Assembly: GCA_025997475.1 (NCBI GenBank)
Contig: BNUQ01000001.1
Location: 59,073-123,072, forward strand
Reading direction: 5' to 3'
DNA: 64,000 bases
Source of the DNA: Planctomycetales bacterium
GTDB taxonomy: Bacteria > Planctomycetota > SZUA-567
Positions within the stretch are counted from its first letter, which is position 1. Each line of letters opens with the position of its first letter. The translations under genes were made by a program, and so were the position numbers. The notes under the pieces were generated by a model that did no database searches, was not told where the DNA came from, and saw only the letters and a program-made list of their open reading frames with translations. This document shows positions 37,701 to 46,500 of the stretch, piece by piece.

Positions 37701-37907
37701 CGCCTCAATCGGCGCGCCGATGGTGTCGGCGATAACTTCGGCGCTGGCGCCCGGGTAAGCGGCGCTGACCACGATTTGCGGCGGCGCGACTTCGGGATAT
37801 TCCGCCACCGGAATTTGCAGAACGCACAAGATGCCGAGCAACGTGATAACGATGGAAATCACCATCGCCAACTTCGGTTTGTCGATAAAGGTCTGAGAAA
37901 TCATCAT
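34770..37907 (-). CDS. RND efflux pump inner-membrane transporter (AcrB/MexB family)
   Basis: Proton-driven tripartite exporter of drugs or other amphiphiles. It is 1045 aa, normal for HAE1-type pumps. It starts MMISQTFIDKPKLAMVISIV; VAEYPEVAPPQIVVSAAYPGA is classic, followed by two periplasmic porter domains and twelve membrane helices. The proton-relay acidic pair is visible in VVGSLVDDAIVVVEN (two Asp in TM4). GFxGP-like pump motifs include GLAGKNAILMAEFAKQ near the end. Its adaptor is encoded at 41747-42841, separated by two foreign-looking genes and one arm of family iv. No outer-membrane factor gene is present. Confidence 0.95.
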   Translation of the reverse strand: MMISQTFIDKPKLAMVISIVITLLGILCVLQIPVAEYPEVAPPQIVVSAAYPGASAEVIADTIGAPIEAEMNGVDDMLYFSSESNNNGSYSLSISFEPNSNDDIAQVNVQNAVRRAEAKLPAETRALGVNVIKRSTDILCLFVFTIDETQTKMSMLELGNYVRMNVKDELARIPGISQTEIMGASEYAMRIWLDPMKMAELGISPGDLASAIKSQNLQAASGTIGSENSNDYLQLKVNTLGRLNTPEQFGDIVVRTTADGRVVHLRDIARVELGADSYAWNATFNGKPMAALAIYRNTGANALAASNAAKARVAELAKSFPQGVQVRIGYDPTKFIRASMKEIIETLILTLILVVAITYFFLQSWRATIVPTLAIPVSLMGTFFVLYPLGYSVNLLTMFALILVVGSLVDDAIVVVENITRLMHDEKLSARQATIKSMGQITGAILATTLVNIAIYAPIGFYGGMVGTIYKQFSVTICVALVFSTINALTLSPALCSLILRPNDNPSRIFNPFNKGLNFSRNFYLTCTKFLVRKSLVTLAIFAAVLGLGHVTHGSLFTSFLPPEDKGGVLTAIELAPGATLARTRDAGAQFSDLVMKIPGVQDVVVVNGFSFMGGQGENLGLAIVEMKPWEERKTPDLLINSIMRQAAMAAAQVPSAKINVFQPPAIMGLGVSGGVTFMMQAKAGQSARELEIALNQMLGKLNAAPETLMAFSPYNANTPQLFLEIDREKARIMNVPTDVIFSTLQANLSDYYINDFNFNGFSFKVKMQAEGGDRSNIADIEKINLQSTTGKLVPLSAVAKVRYAVGPRVVTRFEQARSASVTSMAKPGISSSQLMTRIEEIMRADFPGYSVAWTDMSFQERGNAGKIGYLMMLSLIFAYLFLVAQYESWTMPLSVVSSVAVALLGAVLGLKLCGMTISIYAELGFIMLIGLAGKNAILMAEFAKQAREDEGLPIEVAAQNGGRVRYRAVLMTAWSFLIGVFPMVIATGAGAGSRQAIGITTFSGMLLATVAGIVLVPPLYAMFQKMREYFNPLKPKPVDESAEL

Positions 37908-37937
37908 GGTCGGGGCTACCTTGGAGGGGCTGGCTTT

Positions 37938-38020
37938 TTAATTAAGAATGCAGAATTAAGAATTAAGAATTACGCGAAGCGAATTTTACGAAGCCAACGC
38001 CGCAATTTTAATTTTTAACG
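37938..38020. repeat. 7-mer-arm inverted repeat with ACGCGAAGCGA core (family i)
   Basis: Arms TAATTAAGAATGCAGAATTAAG... and AATTTTAATTTTTAACGG; core ATTACGCGAAGCGAATTTTACG. It lies between the Rpn gene stop and the RND start. Confidence 0.8.
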
Positions 38021-38032
38021 GTTCTTTCTTTT

Positions 38033-38950
38033 TCACTGTAACGCCGCGATAAATTCATCAAGCGTGGCGCAGGTCGCCGCCAATGAAGTTAATGGCGCGA
38101 GTTTTTCCGGCGCGGTTATCGCCGATAGTTGCTCGCGCGCCGCCGCCGGCACCGTCTGAAAACGCGCTTGCAAAACGAGAATAATCGCGTCGGATTGTCC
38201 CTCGGCTTTACCCTCGGCTTTACCCTCGGCGTAACTATCGTTTTTCGCGGTTTGCATAATTGCGTAATTGTCGCGATAGTTTCTTAAATCCCGTTCATAC
38301 AACGCTTGGTCGTTGCGCGAAAGGTTATGGTATTCGGCTAACGCCGACGCTTGCTCAAACACCTCATCGCGCAAAATCGCCGGCAATTGGTCAAAATCCT
38401 CCAAGTGCTTCAAAAAATAAAACCACTTGTCCTTGTGCGTAACCAATTCCGCTTCGGTCTGGTTAAACAGCGGCATTTGCAAAAAAATAAAATTGAGTTT
38501 GTCGGAAAAATTGTCTCCGTCTTGGTCTTTCAGCGAGACCTCCCGCAAAAATTTACGTTTTTCCTCTTGCTCGTCATATTCAAAATCCAATATCCCGACA
38601 AAATAAACTTTCTTCAATTGCCAATCCCAATCGCCTTTTTGCGCTTGACCGCGTATCGGGAACGTCGAGTAAAATAACGAGCGGTCTTTGAAATAATGCT
38701 GTTTGGCTTTTTGCATTTCGACGATAAATTCCTCGCCGCTTTCACTGCGGCAAGCAATATCGAACACCGCGCGGCGTTCGTTTTCGCTGTCCGGCAAACC
38801 TTCAAGATTTTTGAAGGTGAGCGATTGAATCCGGCTTGCTTCCGGTAACACCGAATTCAGAAAATCAATCAGCAAATTTTTACTGCCTTCTTCGCCGAAC
38901 AATTTCTTGAAGCCGAAATCGGTGTAAGGATTGATGTAGCGGGCGGTCAT
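38033..38950 (-). CDS. Rpn family PD-(D/E)XK nuclease / putative transposase
   Basis: Recombination-promoting nuclease-like protein. It is 305 aa: RYINPYTDFGFKKLFGEEGS at the start is the family hallmark. The nuclease core follows with FDIACRSESGEEFIVEMQKA, giving the D...ExQ/K catalytic arrangement, and YFKDRSLFYSTFPIRGQ. The helical C-terminal part contains a short GKAEGKAEGQS repeat. Rpn proteins stimulate RecA-independent DNA mobility in E. coli. Its position between family iv arms makes it the only recombination gene in the segment. The start follows CGGAGATAACG. Confidence 0.92.
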   Translation of the reverse strand: MTARYINPYTDFGFKKLFGEEGSKNLLIDFLNSVLPEASRIQSLTFKNLEGLPDSENERRAVFDIACRSESGEEFIVEMQKAKQHYFKDRSLFYSTFPIRGQAQKGDWDWQLKKVYFVGILDFEYDEQEEKRKFLREVSLKDQDGDNFSDKLNFIFLQMPLFNQTEAELVTHKDKWFYFLKHLEDFDQLPAILRDEVFEQASALAEYHNLSRNDQALYERDLRNYRDNYAIMQTAKNDSYAEGKAEGKAEGQSDAIILVLQARFQTVPAAAREQLSAITAPEKLAPLTSLAATCATLDEFIAALQ

Positions 38951-39017
38951 TCGTTATCTCCGTTGAAGGCGATATTTAGTTGGATTTATCGGCACTGCGG
39001 TAATGAAAATCGAATAA

Positions 39018-41006
39018 TCAACGCGATGCCGTTTCGTTTGCCGGCGGCAGTTTGGCGAACAATATCAATAATAACGGCAACGAAATCACCGCATTAAAAT
39101 GATGAAAACGAACATCTATGCCCGGTCCTTCCGAAAACGGCATAGTCCCAATATTGTAACATACGGTAGGCAAGACCAGCATAAGCGCTTTTACCCCGTA
39201 GCGGTGGCAAGCCAAGGCGCCGCCAAGCAGTATCGCGAGCATTTGCCAGCCGGTTTTGACAAAAATATCGCCTAACGGGGTTATGCCCAAGATAAAAACA
39301 TCATACGCGGTAATCGCAATATATAATAACATCTGATAATAGCCGCTATCGGCTTCAATATCGATATTCGCCGACCAAGGAGTTCGAAAAGCAAATACTT
39401 TACCGGGCAATGCCCACACATGCGCGGTCGCGTCGCGAACCGCAATCAGCGAATTATGCGGGTCGCTTTTAATGGTATCCCACGTCATACGGAGCATTTG
39501 TCGCGGCTCAACGCTACTAAGTTTATGGATAACGCCAAACTTACGATATTCTATCGACGCATACATACCGGGGATATAGGTTGCTTGCCATTCTTCGTCG
39601 GTGCCAAAAGTATTCAACCACTTCTTTACGTCCGGCGGTAATGCTTGCGGATTTTTCACCATTACGTCCCCCATAATCACCATCGGCAGACAACAAGCGA
39701 TTTGGTAGAACATATGAGCGCTCGGAACTTTTAACGCCTTATAAAGCGGAAGTTTTACCGTAAGAATAACCACAATAACCAATAAAACGGTTACGACGAT
39801 GCGGCGGCTCCGGCTGGCATACAAACCGAGGACAATCAAAGATAAGGGAAGCGCGAATAAGATAAAATTAACTATCCCGATTTCGCGGTGAACGCCGTAA
39901 GTCAGCGCCAGCGCGACCGCGAAACCACCGATGTATTTAACGCTTTTGCCCCACGTTCCGCCTGATGAATAGAGATAAACGAACATTGTGGCGGCGAAAG
40001 TTAAAATTAAACCCGCCGGCGGCGACATTACTGCTAATATCAACGCGACGGCGGCTAAGACCAAGGTGACTAATTTAAATCTTTTATCGGCATAGACCAG
40101 CAATAACAAACTCAATAACGGTAAAGTGAACAATATGCCATTATGCCGCACTAATGAAGCCAGACCGACGGTCAGGGCAAAAAGACCAATATGAGTATTC
40201 TTTTCTAACCAGCGCCCGTGGGAAAGATAAATGTTAATGGTCATCGCCACGGCGTAAGTCAACAAAATGGTAAAGGCAACGTCTTTCCAGACGACCATCA
40301 TTATGTTTATCGTATAAGGGTTAAGAATGATAATGGCACCAATGAAAACCAGTGTTTTTTTACCTATTCCCCACGCCTCCAACGTCGCCATCAGATAACC
40401 GACCGCTAAACTAAAGGCGATGATTTGTCCTAAAACCACAAAAGCATAATGGTCAACGAGGCGAGAAAGCACATACATTGCCAGCGTATGAATAACCGGA
40501 TGCACGTCATCGAACACTAAACTATGCGCCTGTCCCCATTGACCGACGGTATCGTCGGACATATAACCCGGAAACTTTGCCAACAGAACGACAGCAAGAA
40601 CCGTAAAACAAACCAACCCGAATATCCATACCGTTTCGAGACGAATCTTCGCGGCGGCAGATTTCGTTTCTATACCGACATCGCCTATTTTATTACAACA
40701 AAAAGATACTGCGGCATAGATAAGCGCAAATAATAATAGCGCCGTAATAACCGCTTGCACCGTCGAGAAAACACCGGTGAAAATATCACTATAAACAATG
40801 TTGGTGATAACAACCAGATATGCCGACAAAAAGATATTGTAAGGGGTAAATAAACGCCGATGCGGTTGACCGGATTGTTTTTGCGGGTGAGGGGTAATCA
40901 AATCAGACCCAATCCTCGCGAAAAAAACGCCGCAATAGCGAAACGCGGCGTCGATTATCCAACGATATTCCTTGATGTCATCCAGAATGGAGTTAAGTAA
41001 TTTCAT
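39018..41006 (-). CDS. polytopic membrane protein, DUF6020/glycosyltransferase-like
   Basis: 662 aa with about fourteen hydrophobic segments. Near residue 150 it has FPGYMSDDTVGQWGQAHSL, then DVHPVIHTL, a pattern I associate with DUF6020 and GT-C-like membrane glycosyltransferases, where the acidic pair after the first periplasmic loop is catalytic. Also WKDVAFTILLTY and VGLASLVRHNGILFTLPL, common to that group. The DNA is visibly richer in A/T and less GC-skewed at third positions than its neighbours, suggesting acquisition. It ends just inside one arm of the inverted repeats. The substrate is unknown. Confidence 0.8.
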   Translation of the reverse strand: MKLLNSILDDIKEYRWIIDAAFRYCGVFFARIGSDLITPHPQKQSGQPHRRLFTPYNIFLSAYLVVITNIVYSDIFTGVFSTVQAVITALLLFALIYAAVSFCCNKIGDVGIETKSAAAKIRLETVWIFGLVCFTVLAVVLLAKFPGYMSDDTVGQWGQAHSLVFDDVHPVIHTLAMYVLSRLVDHYAFVVLGQIIAFSLAVGYLMATLEAWGIGKKTLVFIGAIIILNPYTINIMMVVWKDVAFTILLTYAVAMTINIYLSHGRWLEKNTHIGLFALTVGLASLVRHNGILFTLPLLSLLLLVYADKRFKLVTLVLAAVALILAVMSPPAGLILTFAATMFVYLYSSGGTWGKSVKYIGGFAVALALTYGVHREIGIVNFILFALPLSLIVLGLYASRSRRIVVTVLLVIVVILTVKLPLYKALKVPSAHMFYQIACCLPMVIMGDVMVKNPQALPPDVKKWLNTFGTDEEWQATYIPGMYASIEYRKFGVIHKLSSVEPRQMLRMTWDTIKSDPHNSLIAVRDATAHVWALPGKVFAFRTPWSANIDIEADSGYYQMLLYIAITAYDVFILGITPLGDIFVKTGWQMLAILLGGALACHRYGVKALMLVLPTVCYNIGTMPFSEGPGIDVRFHHFNAVISLPLLLILFAKLPPANETASR

Positions 41007-41026
41007 CGCATTTTCCCGTAGCAGTT

Positions 41027-41346
41027 AGAATTTATCCGCATATCAAACTAATCGGCGGTTTGCCCCGTAGGGGCAATATGTCGGTAGAAACACCGTCGCC
41101 CTGAAACCGCGTCCCGTAGGGACGCAATGTCGGTTAAATGGCGCTTGATGTCTTGCTACCGACATTCCGTCCTACGGTTTCTACCGACATTGCGTCCCTA
41201 CGGGACGGGGAATTTTTACCGTATCGTTTCTACCGACATTGCGTCCTACGGGACTGCGTCCCCTACGGGACGACGCACGTTAATAGCAGGTCTAATAATC
41301 GCCGCGACCAATTGCAACTAATCTTGATAAAGAGATAGGTTCTTAA
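41027..41346. repeat. right arm of ~330-bp inverted repeat pair (family iv)
   Basis: Inverted counterpart of 34433-34770. It ends GATAAAGAGATAGGTTCTTAA. Apparent reading frames inside both arms are the same repeat read twice, not genes. The stretch 41007-41486 holds this arm and no gene I can recognise. Confidence 0.85.
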
Positions 41347-41412
41347 TACCGTAAGGGGGAATCTATACTAATAAATCTCGGTTAAGAGCGATTAACCTTG
41401 GCTACGCGCTAA

Positions 41413-41486
41413 TGGGGCAACCTTTTTTGCGCCAACGCATAAATTTTTTCGGCGGCGTTCAGCGCGGCTTGGATAATTTTTTAGTG
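41413..41486 (-). pseudogene. possible C-terminal gene remnant
   Basis: Read on the minus strand directly after the small gene at 41487, a short frame gives KIIQAALNAAEKIYALAQKR-like sequence ending at a stop, with no start codon of its own. It looks like the tail of a deleted gene next to the repeat arm. Weak evidence. Confidence 0.25.
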
Positions 41487-41657
41487 TTACACCGGCACTT
41501 CGACCTCAATAATTCTGCGTGGCGGCTTGCCGATGCGCCGGTGCATTTCGGCGAGTTGTTGTTCGCGGTCGGCGCGGGCTTCCTCCGGCGTCATATTATC
41601 CCATCGTTCAGTGAGTTTCTGCCGGATTTCGTGTAACATTCTAATGGTTTCATCCAT
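41487..41657 (-). CDS. small hypothetical protein, antitoxin-like
   Basis: 56 aa: MDETIRMLHEIRQKLTERWD, NMTPEEARADREQQLAEMHR, then a basic RRIGKPPRRIIEVEVPV end. The ...EIxxKL...MTPEE...LAE layout is common in small proteins encoded next to type II toxins, but no toxin gene follows; only a short remnant and the repeat arm lie downstream. The start at 41657 is preceded (on its strand) by AGAGGAATAACT. Function unassigned. Confidence 0.6.
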   Translation of the reverse strand: MDETIRMLHEIRQKLTERWDNMTPEEARADREQQLAEMHRRIGKPPRRIIEVEVPV

Positions 41658-41746
41658 AGTTATTCCTCTTCCACCGTTTCCTTTCGCGCAGTTTTGACCG
41701 TCAATCCCATCGCTACGGTTTCGTAATTTTTAATTCGTAATTTTCG

Positions 41747-42841
41747 TTAATTGCCGCTCCCCGTCGTTCTAATCGCGCCGCCGGGCATTATTTTGTGCGT
41801 GCCTTCGACGACGACCGTTTCGCCCGCCTCGACGCCTTGGGTAATCACTTGTAAATCACCAATCACGTCGCCGACTTCGACCGCTCGTAATTCAGGTTTA
41901 TTGTCGGCGCCGACCACATAAACGTAATGCCCGTTGTCGCGCATCAGCACCGCCGTAACTTTCACCGCCGCGACTTTTTGCGCCGTCTTTTTGGTGATAA
42001 TCACGTCAAGCATGCCGCCCGGCGTCAGAATTTCGTCGGCGTTGGCGAACGTCGCCCAGATTTTGATAGTGCCGGTCGCCGGGTCGATGCGGTTATCGAC
42101 GAGCGTTACGGCACCGGTTTCGTTCAACAACGTCCGGTCGGCGGCGCGCGCCCGCACGACGGCTTCTTTTTTGCAATTCTCCGCGTTGCCGCCGAACATC
42201 GAGGCAAAATCCGGCTCGCTCATCGCAAAACGGACGTAAATCGGCGCGGTTTGCACGATGGTCGCCAATTCCGGCGTCGTCGCCGCGTTCAAATAATTGC
42301 CGCGCGTGTAAGCCGCTTTGCCGATGCGTCCGCTAATCGGCGCGACGACGCGCGAATAGGAAAAATTCTTTTCCGCCACGACGAGTTTGAATTTCGCCGC
42401 CGCGTCCGCCGCCTTGGCGGTGCGCAGGGCGCGCTCGGCGTCTTCCAATTCTTTTTTGGCGACGACTTTTTGTTTGGACAGGTCAACCTGCCGCGCGTGA
42501 TTTTGTTCGGCGAAAACCAGCGCGGCGTGGGTTTGTTCGAGCAACGCCCGCGCCTCTTGGTATTCGGCTTCGTAGATGTCTTTTTCGATTTCAAACAACA
42601 AATCGCCGGCTTTAACCTTGTCGCCTTCGGTGAAGTTGATGGATTCCAACCGCCCGCTGACGCGCGCGCGGAGCGTAACGTCTTCAATCGGCTCGACCGC
42701 GCCGACATATTTTTTGACGCCGCTTTCGTCTAAGGCAACCGCCTTGTCCACCGCGACCAACACCGCCGCCGGCGCCATTTCGCCGGCGCTAACGCCGCCG
42801 ACCGCGACGAGGAGCGACAACAATCCGAATTTTTTCAGCAT
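41747..42841 (-). CDS. RND efflux periplasmic adaptor (membrane fusion protein)
   Basis: Bridges the inner-membrane pump to an outer-membrane channel. It is 364 aa from the ATG at 42841 (CAGGAGAATTCCT upstream). Signal peptide MLKKFGLLSLLVAVGGVSAG. The lipoyl halves flank a coiled coil: ARVSGRLESINFTEGDKVKA and ISGRIGKAAYTRGNYL, with an alpha-hairpin around EAEYQEARALLEQTHAALVF. The beta-barrel has TLVDNRIDPATGTIKIWATF, an adaptor hallmark. Normally next to its RND gene, here ~3.8 kb away. It lacks a clear lipobox. Confidence 0.93.
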   Translation of the reverse strand: MLKKFGLLSLLVAVGGVSAGEMAPAAVLVAVDKAVALDESGVKKYVGAVEPIEDVTLRARVSGRLESINFTEGDKVKAGDLLFEIEKDIYEAEYQEARALLEQTHAALVFAEQNHARQVDLSKQKVVAKKELEDAERALRTAKAADAAAKFKLVVAEKNFSYSRVVAPISGRIGKAAYTRGNYLNAATTPELATIVQTAPIYVRFAMSEPDFASMFGGNAENCKKEAVVRARAADRTLLNETGAVTLVDNRIDPATGTIKIWATFANADEILTPGGMLDVIITKKTAQKVAAVKVTAVLMRDNGHYVYVVGADNKPELRAVEVGDVIGDLQVITQGVEAGETVVVEGTHKIMPGGAIRTTGSGN

Positions 42842-43012
42842 AGGAATTCTCCTGTTTTTGCGCTTGATTATCAAAAACCGCAAAATGAAATCTAACGACA
42901 AAATTATTTTTTTCGTGGGCGGTGAGCCGTCGGCGGTGGACCGTGGTGGCGTTTTTATTTTCGGATTCGCCGGCGCTCGCGGTTCGCTTCCGTCCGCGTT
43001 ATTGCCGCCAAG

Positions 43013-43354
43013 TCAGTGCGGACCGACCATGATGCGGTTTTTCCCCAGCAACAACATGCTGTTTTGCGGGGCGTTGCCGAGGTTGTTATAAGTATCCTCC
43101 GTCCCGTCCTCCCAAACGACGTGGACATCAAACCCCTCAGTGCTTACTTCGACTTCGATGTCCGCGTTTTTCGCCAGGGGGCGGTCAAGCAAATCGTCTC
43201 CCCAACTGTCCGCCTCGGCTTCCGAGACGTACAGTTCGACGATATTCAAACTATCAACGTCGATGTTGGCTATCGTGATTATCCCCGCCTCGGCTTTCGC
43301 CGTGAACAGTAAAGCCGCCAACATAACGAAACATACCAGCCAGACCTTCTTCAT
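43013..43354 (-). CDS. small secreted protein, unknown
   Basis: 113 aa from the ATG at 43354, preceded by AAGGAGTGAAA; a GTG two codons earlier is possible. Signal peptide KKVWLVCFVMLAALLFTAKA with a likely cut after AEA. The mature part has NIVELYVSEAEADSWGDDLL, a motif seen in many small exported proteins of unknown role, then a beta-rich acidic region (VHVVWEDGTEDTYNNLG). No cysteine in the mature region. Function unknown. Confidence 0.75.
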   Translation of the reverse strand: MKKVWLVCFVMLAALLFTAKAEAGIITIANIDVDSLNIVELYVSEAEADSWGDDLLDRPLAKNADIEVEVSTEGFDVHVVWEDGTEDTYNNLGNAPQNSMLLLGKNRIMVGPH

Positions 43355-43516
43355 TTTCACTCCTTCACTTTCTAAATTTTTATTTTTTTAATATCGCGGC
43401 AGGCGAGACGAACACCGGCTACCGACGCCACCGGCGAAACCGGCACCAACGCCCGCCCGTCATCGATTGCTTCTAACGACGCCCGTTGCCGGTTTTCTGC
43501 CTGAAATTTACTCGCC

Positions 43517-46500
43517 TTACGCTTTTTTCGCCAACTCCATGCGGGCTTGGGCTTGGCGTTCTTTGTTGCGTTCTTGCCGGAGCGCCCATTCCACCAGCAC
43601 CGGCGCGACGACGAAGATGGACGAATACGTGCCGACGAGAATCCCGACGAACAACACGAACGAAAAGCCGCGCAACGCTTCGCCACCGAGGAACAACAAA
43701 ATGACCACGACCAACAAGGTTGACGCCGAGGTTACGACCGTGCGCGTCAACGTTTGGTTAATCGCGTCGTTAATCAGCGTCGGCATCGACACGCCGCTGG
43801 TCAGCCGCATATTTTCCCGAATACGGTCGAACACGACAATCGTGTCGTTAATCGAGTAGCCGACCATCGTCAACAACCCCGCCACCACGACTAACGAAAT
43901 TTGTCCGTTCAATAAGCCGAGATAATCGACCAACGCCAGCGCGCCTAAACAGAACAACACGTCGTGCGCCAAACCGACGATTGCCGCGATGCCGAAGGTC
44001 AGGCGGAATTGGAAGCGCAACCAGATGTAGGCGCTGATGACAATCAGCGCGAACACCAACGCCCCGATGGCCGAAACAATCATTTCGTCCGCCGCCGCCG
44101 GTCCGACGGTCGAGAAACGCGGGAACGGCTCGGTGAATTGCAAAATGCCCAAATCGCGCAACCGTTGCAATTGGTCGCGCACCAGCGCCGCCACGTCCGC
44201 GTCGCCCCGTTGCGTGCCGTCCGGCGCGAGCAACGGCAAACCGGCGAAAATTTGCAATTCGCCGTTCGCTCCGTCCGTTACTTCGATGTTTTTCAGCACC
44301 GTGTTGGCTGTCAGCGTTTTATTTAATTCCGCCGCCGCCAGCGGCGTGGTCAGCGATATTTTCGCCGCGAACACCGCGACCTCCGGCGTGGATTTGGCGG
44401 CGACGCGCTCGGCGCCCACCGTCAAGCCGTTCGGTTGCAACGCGAAATGCGCCGCCAATTTCTGCCGCAATTCGGCGACCGTGTAAGCGCCGTCCAAATC
44501 GGGATTCGCGTCGTCTTTAATTCGCGAGGTGCGCACGATAAATTCGCCGTATTTGCCATCGACGGGTTCGCCGAAACGTTGCACGTCGAGGTCGCGGCTG
44601 ATGTCCGTCGCCTTGGCGCGCGCCTCCGCCAGCGTCAGCGGTTGCGTCAAACTAATCTGCGCCAACACGCCGCCGGTGAAATCCTGCGCCAAATTTTTAT
44701 TGCCGCGCGCGGCGAACAACGCCATGCCGGCGATAATGCAGACCGCGCTTACCGCGAACGCATAGCGGCGGACTTTGACGAACTGGATATTCGGACTGGT
44801 GAAAAATTGCGCCATTTTCAGTTCGCGCAACCAGCCCCACGCAAGGAGCGCGTCGAAGCACCAGCGCGTCAGCACGACCGAAGTGAAGACCGAACACACC
44901 GTGCCGACAATCAGCGTCTTGGCAAAACCGCGCACCGCTTCCGTGCCGAACTGGTCGAGAATCACCGCCACAATCAGCGTGGTGATGTTGGCGTCGATAA
45001 TCGTTACAAACGCCCGTTCGTAGCCGAGTTTGATTGCCCGCGGCAAGGTGTTGCCGCGCCCTAATTCTTCGCGGATGCGCTCGAAAATTAGAATGTTCGC
45101 GTCAATCGCCATCCCGACGGTCAAGACCAAACCGGCGATGCCCGGCAACGTCAGCGTCGCGTCGAACGCCGACAATAAACCGACGATGAACAGGAAGTTG
45201 ATGCTTAGCACGAGGTCGGAGATAACGCCCGCGACGCGGTAATAAATCAACATAAAAATCAACACCAGCGCGATGCCGGCGACGACGGCGACGATGCTTT
45301 GGCGGATGTTGTCCTCGCCGAGCGACGGACCGACGGTGTTTTCAAATTCGACTTCGACCTGCGTTTTCAGCGAGTCCTTCAAGATGACTTCGAGCGACTC
45401 GGCTTCCTCGCGCGAGAAATTGCCGGTGATTTGTCCGCTGTGCGAAATCACGCTTTGGATGGTCGGCGCGCTTTTGAGTTTGCCGTCCAAAATAATCGCC
45501 AAGCCGCGTTTGAGGTTGTTGCGCGTGATGTTCTCGAATAAAAACGAGCCGCGCGGCGTCAGCGTGAAACTAATCATATAATTGCCGGGATGCTCGGCGT
45601 CCGGCGCGGCGCGCGCCGTCGAAATGTAGTCGCCGGTCAATTCGATTTCTTGCGAAATCACCATCGCCGTGCCGTCGTCGGTGTGCAGATAATCGTAAAG
45701 TTCCTCGCCGCCCGTCCCGCGCCGCCGCCCGTTGCGGTCGATGGAGACCTCGTTTTCGTCGAGGAAGCGATGCGCCGCGCGCGAATAATTGCGCAAGTCG
45801 CGCGGATTGTCGGCGGCGAGATTTTTGATTTCGTGGACCAATTCGTTATCGACGCCTTCCATCGCGATACGAAATTCGAGTTGTCCCATGCGCTTGACGC
45901 GGTCGATGATGCTCTGCGCGCCGTCGGCGCTCATTCCCGGAATCTGCACCAATAATTTGTCGCCGCCCTGCACGGTAACGCTGATTTCTTCGAGACCGGA
46001 AGCGTTCAAGCGATTGCGAATGACGTTCGCGGCGTTGCGGAAATTCTCGGCGAGCGCTTCGCGTTCGGTTTTGATTTCTTCGTCGAGCGCGGCGACGCCG
46101 TCCGTAACGCCGGCGGCTTGTCGCTCGGCGAGGTCGTGTTGCAACTTTTCGAGCCGCGCGGTGTCGGGGCGCAGGCGCAATTGCATTTCGGTGCCGCCGC
46201 GCAAATCGAGACCGAATTTCAGCGGCAAATTGTCATACCACGCCGGAATGACCGCGTTCAGTTTGGCGATTTCGGCTTGTTGCTCCGGCGTCGGGCGGTC
46301 GATTTTTTTCAACGCGGCCAGTTGGGCTTTGAGCGCCGGCAGGGAACTTTCGGCGCGGGTTTTCCACGCGCGCACGAGTTCGTCCACGCGGGCTTTGAGG
46401 TAGTCGGCGGGGTATTGATATTTTTCCAAATCCGCGAGGAGCGGCGTCGCGGCGTCGCCGCCGTGGTCGGGTTTCAGGTTGAGCGCGACGAGCGGCTCGA

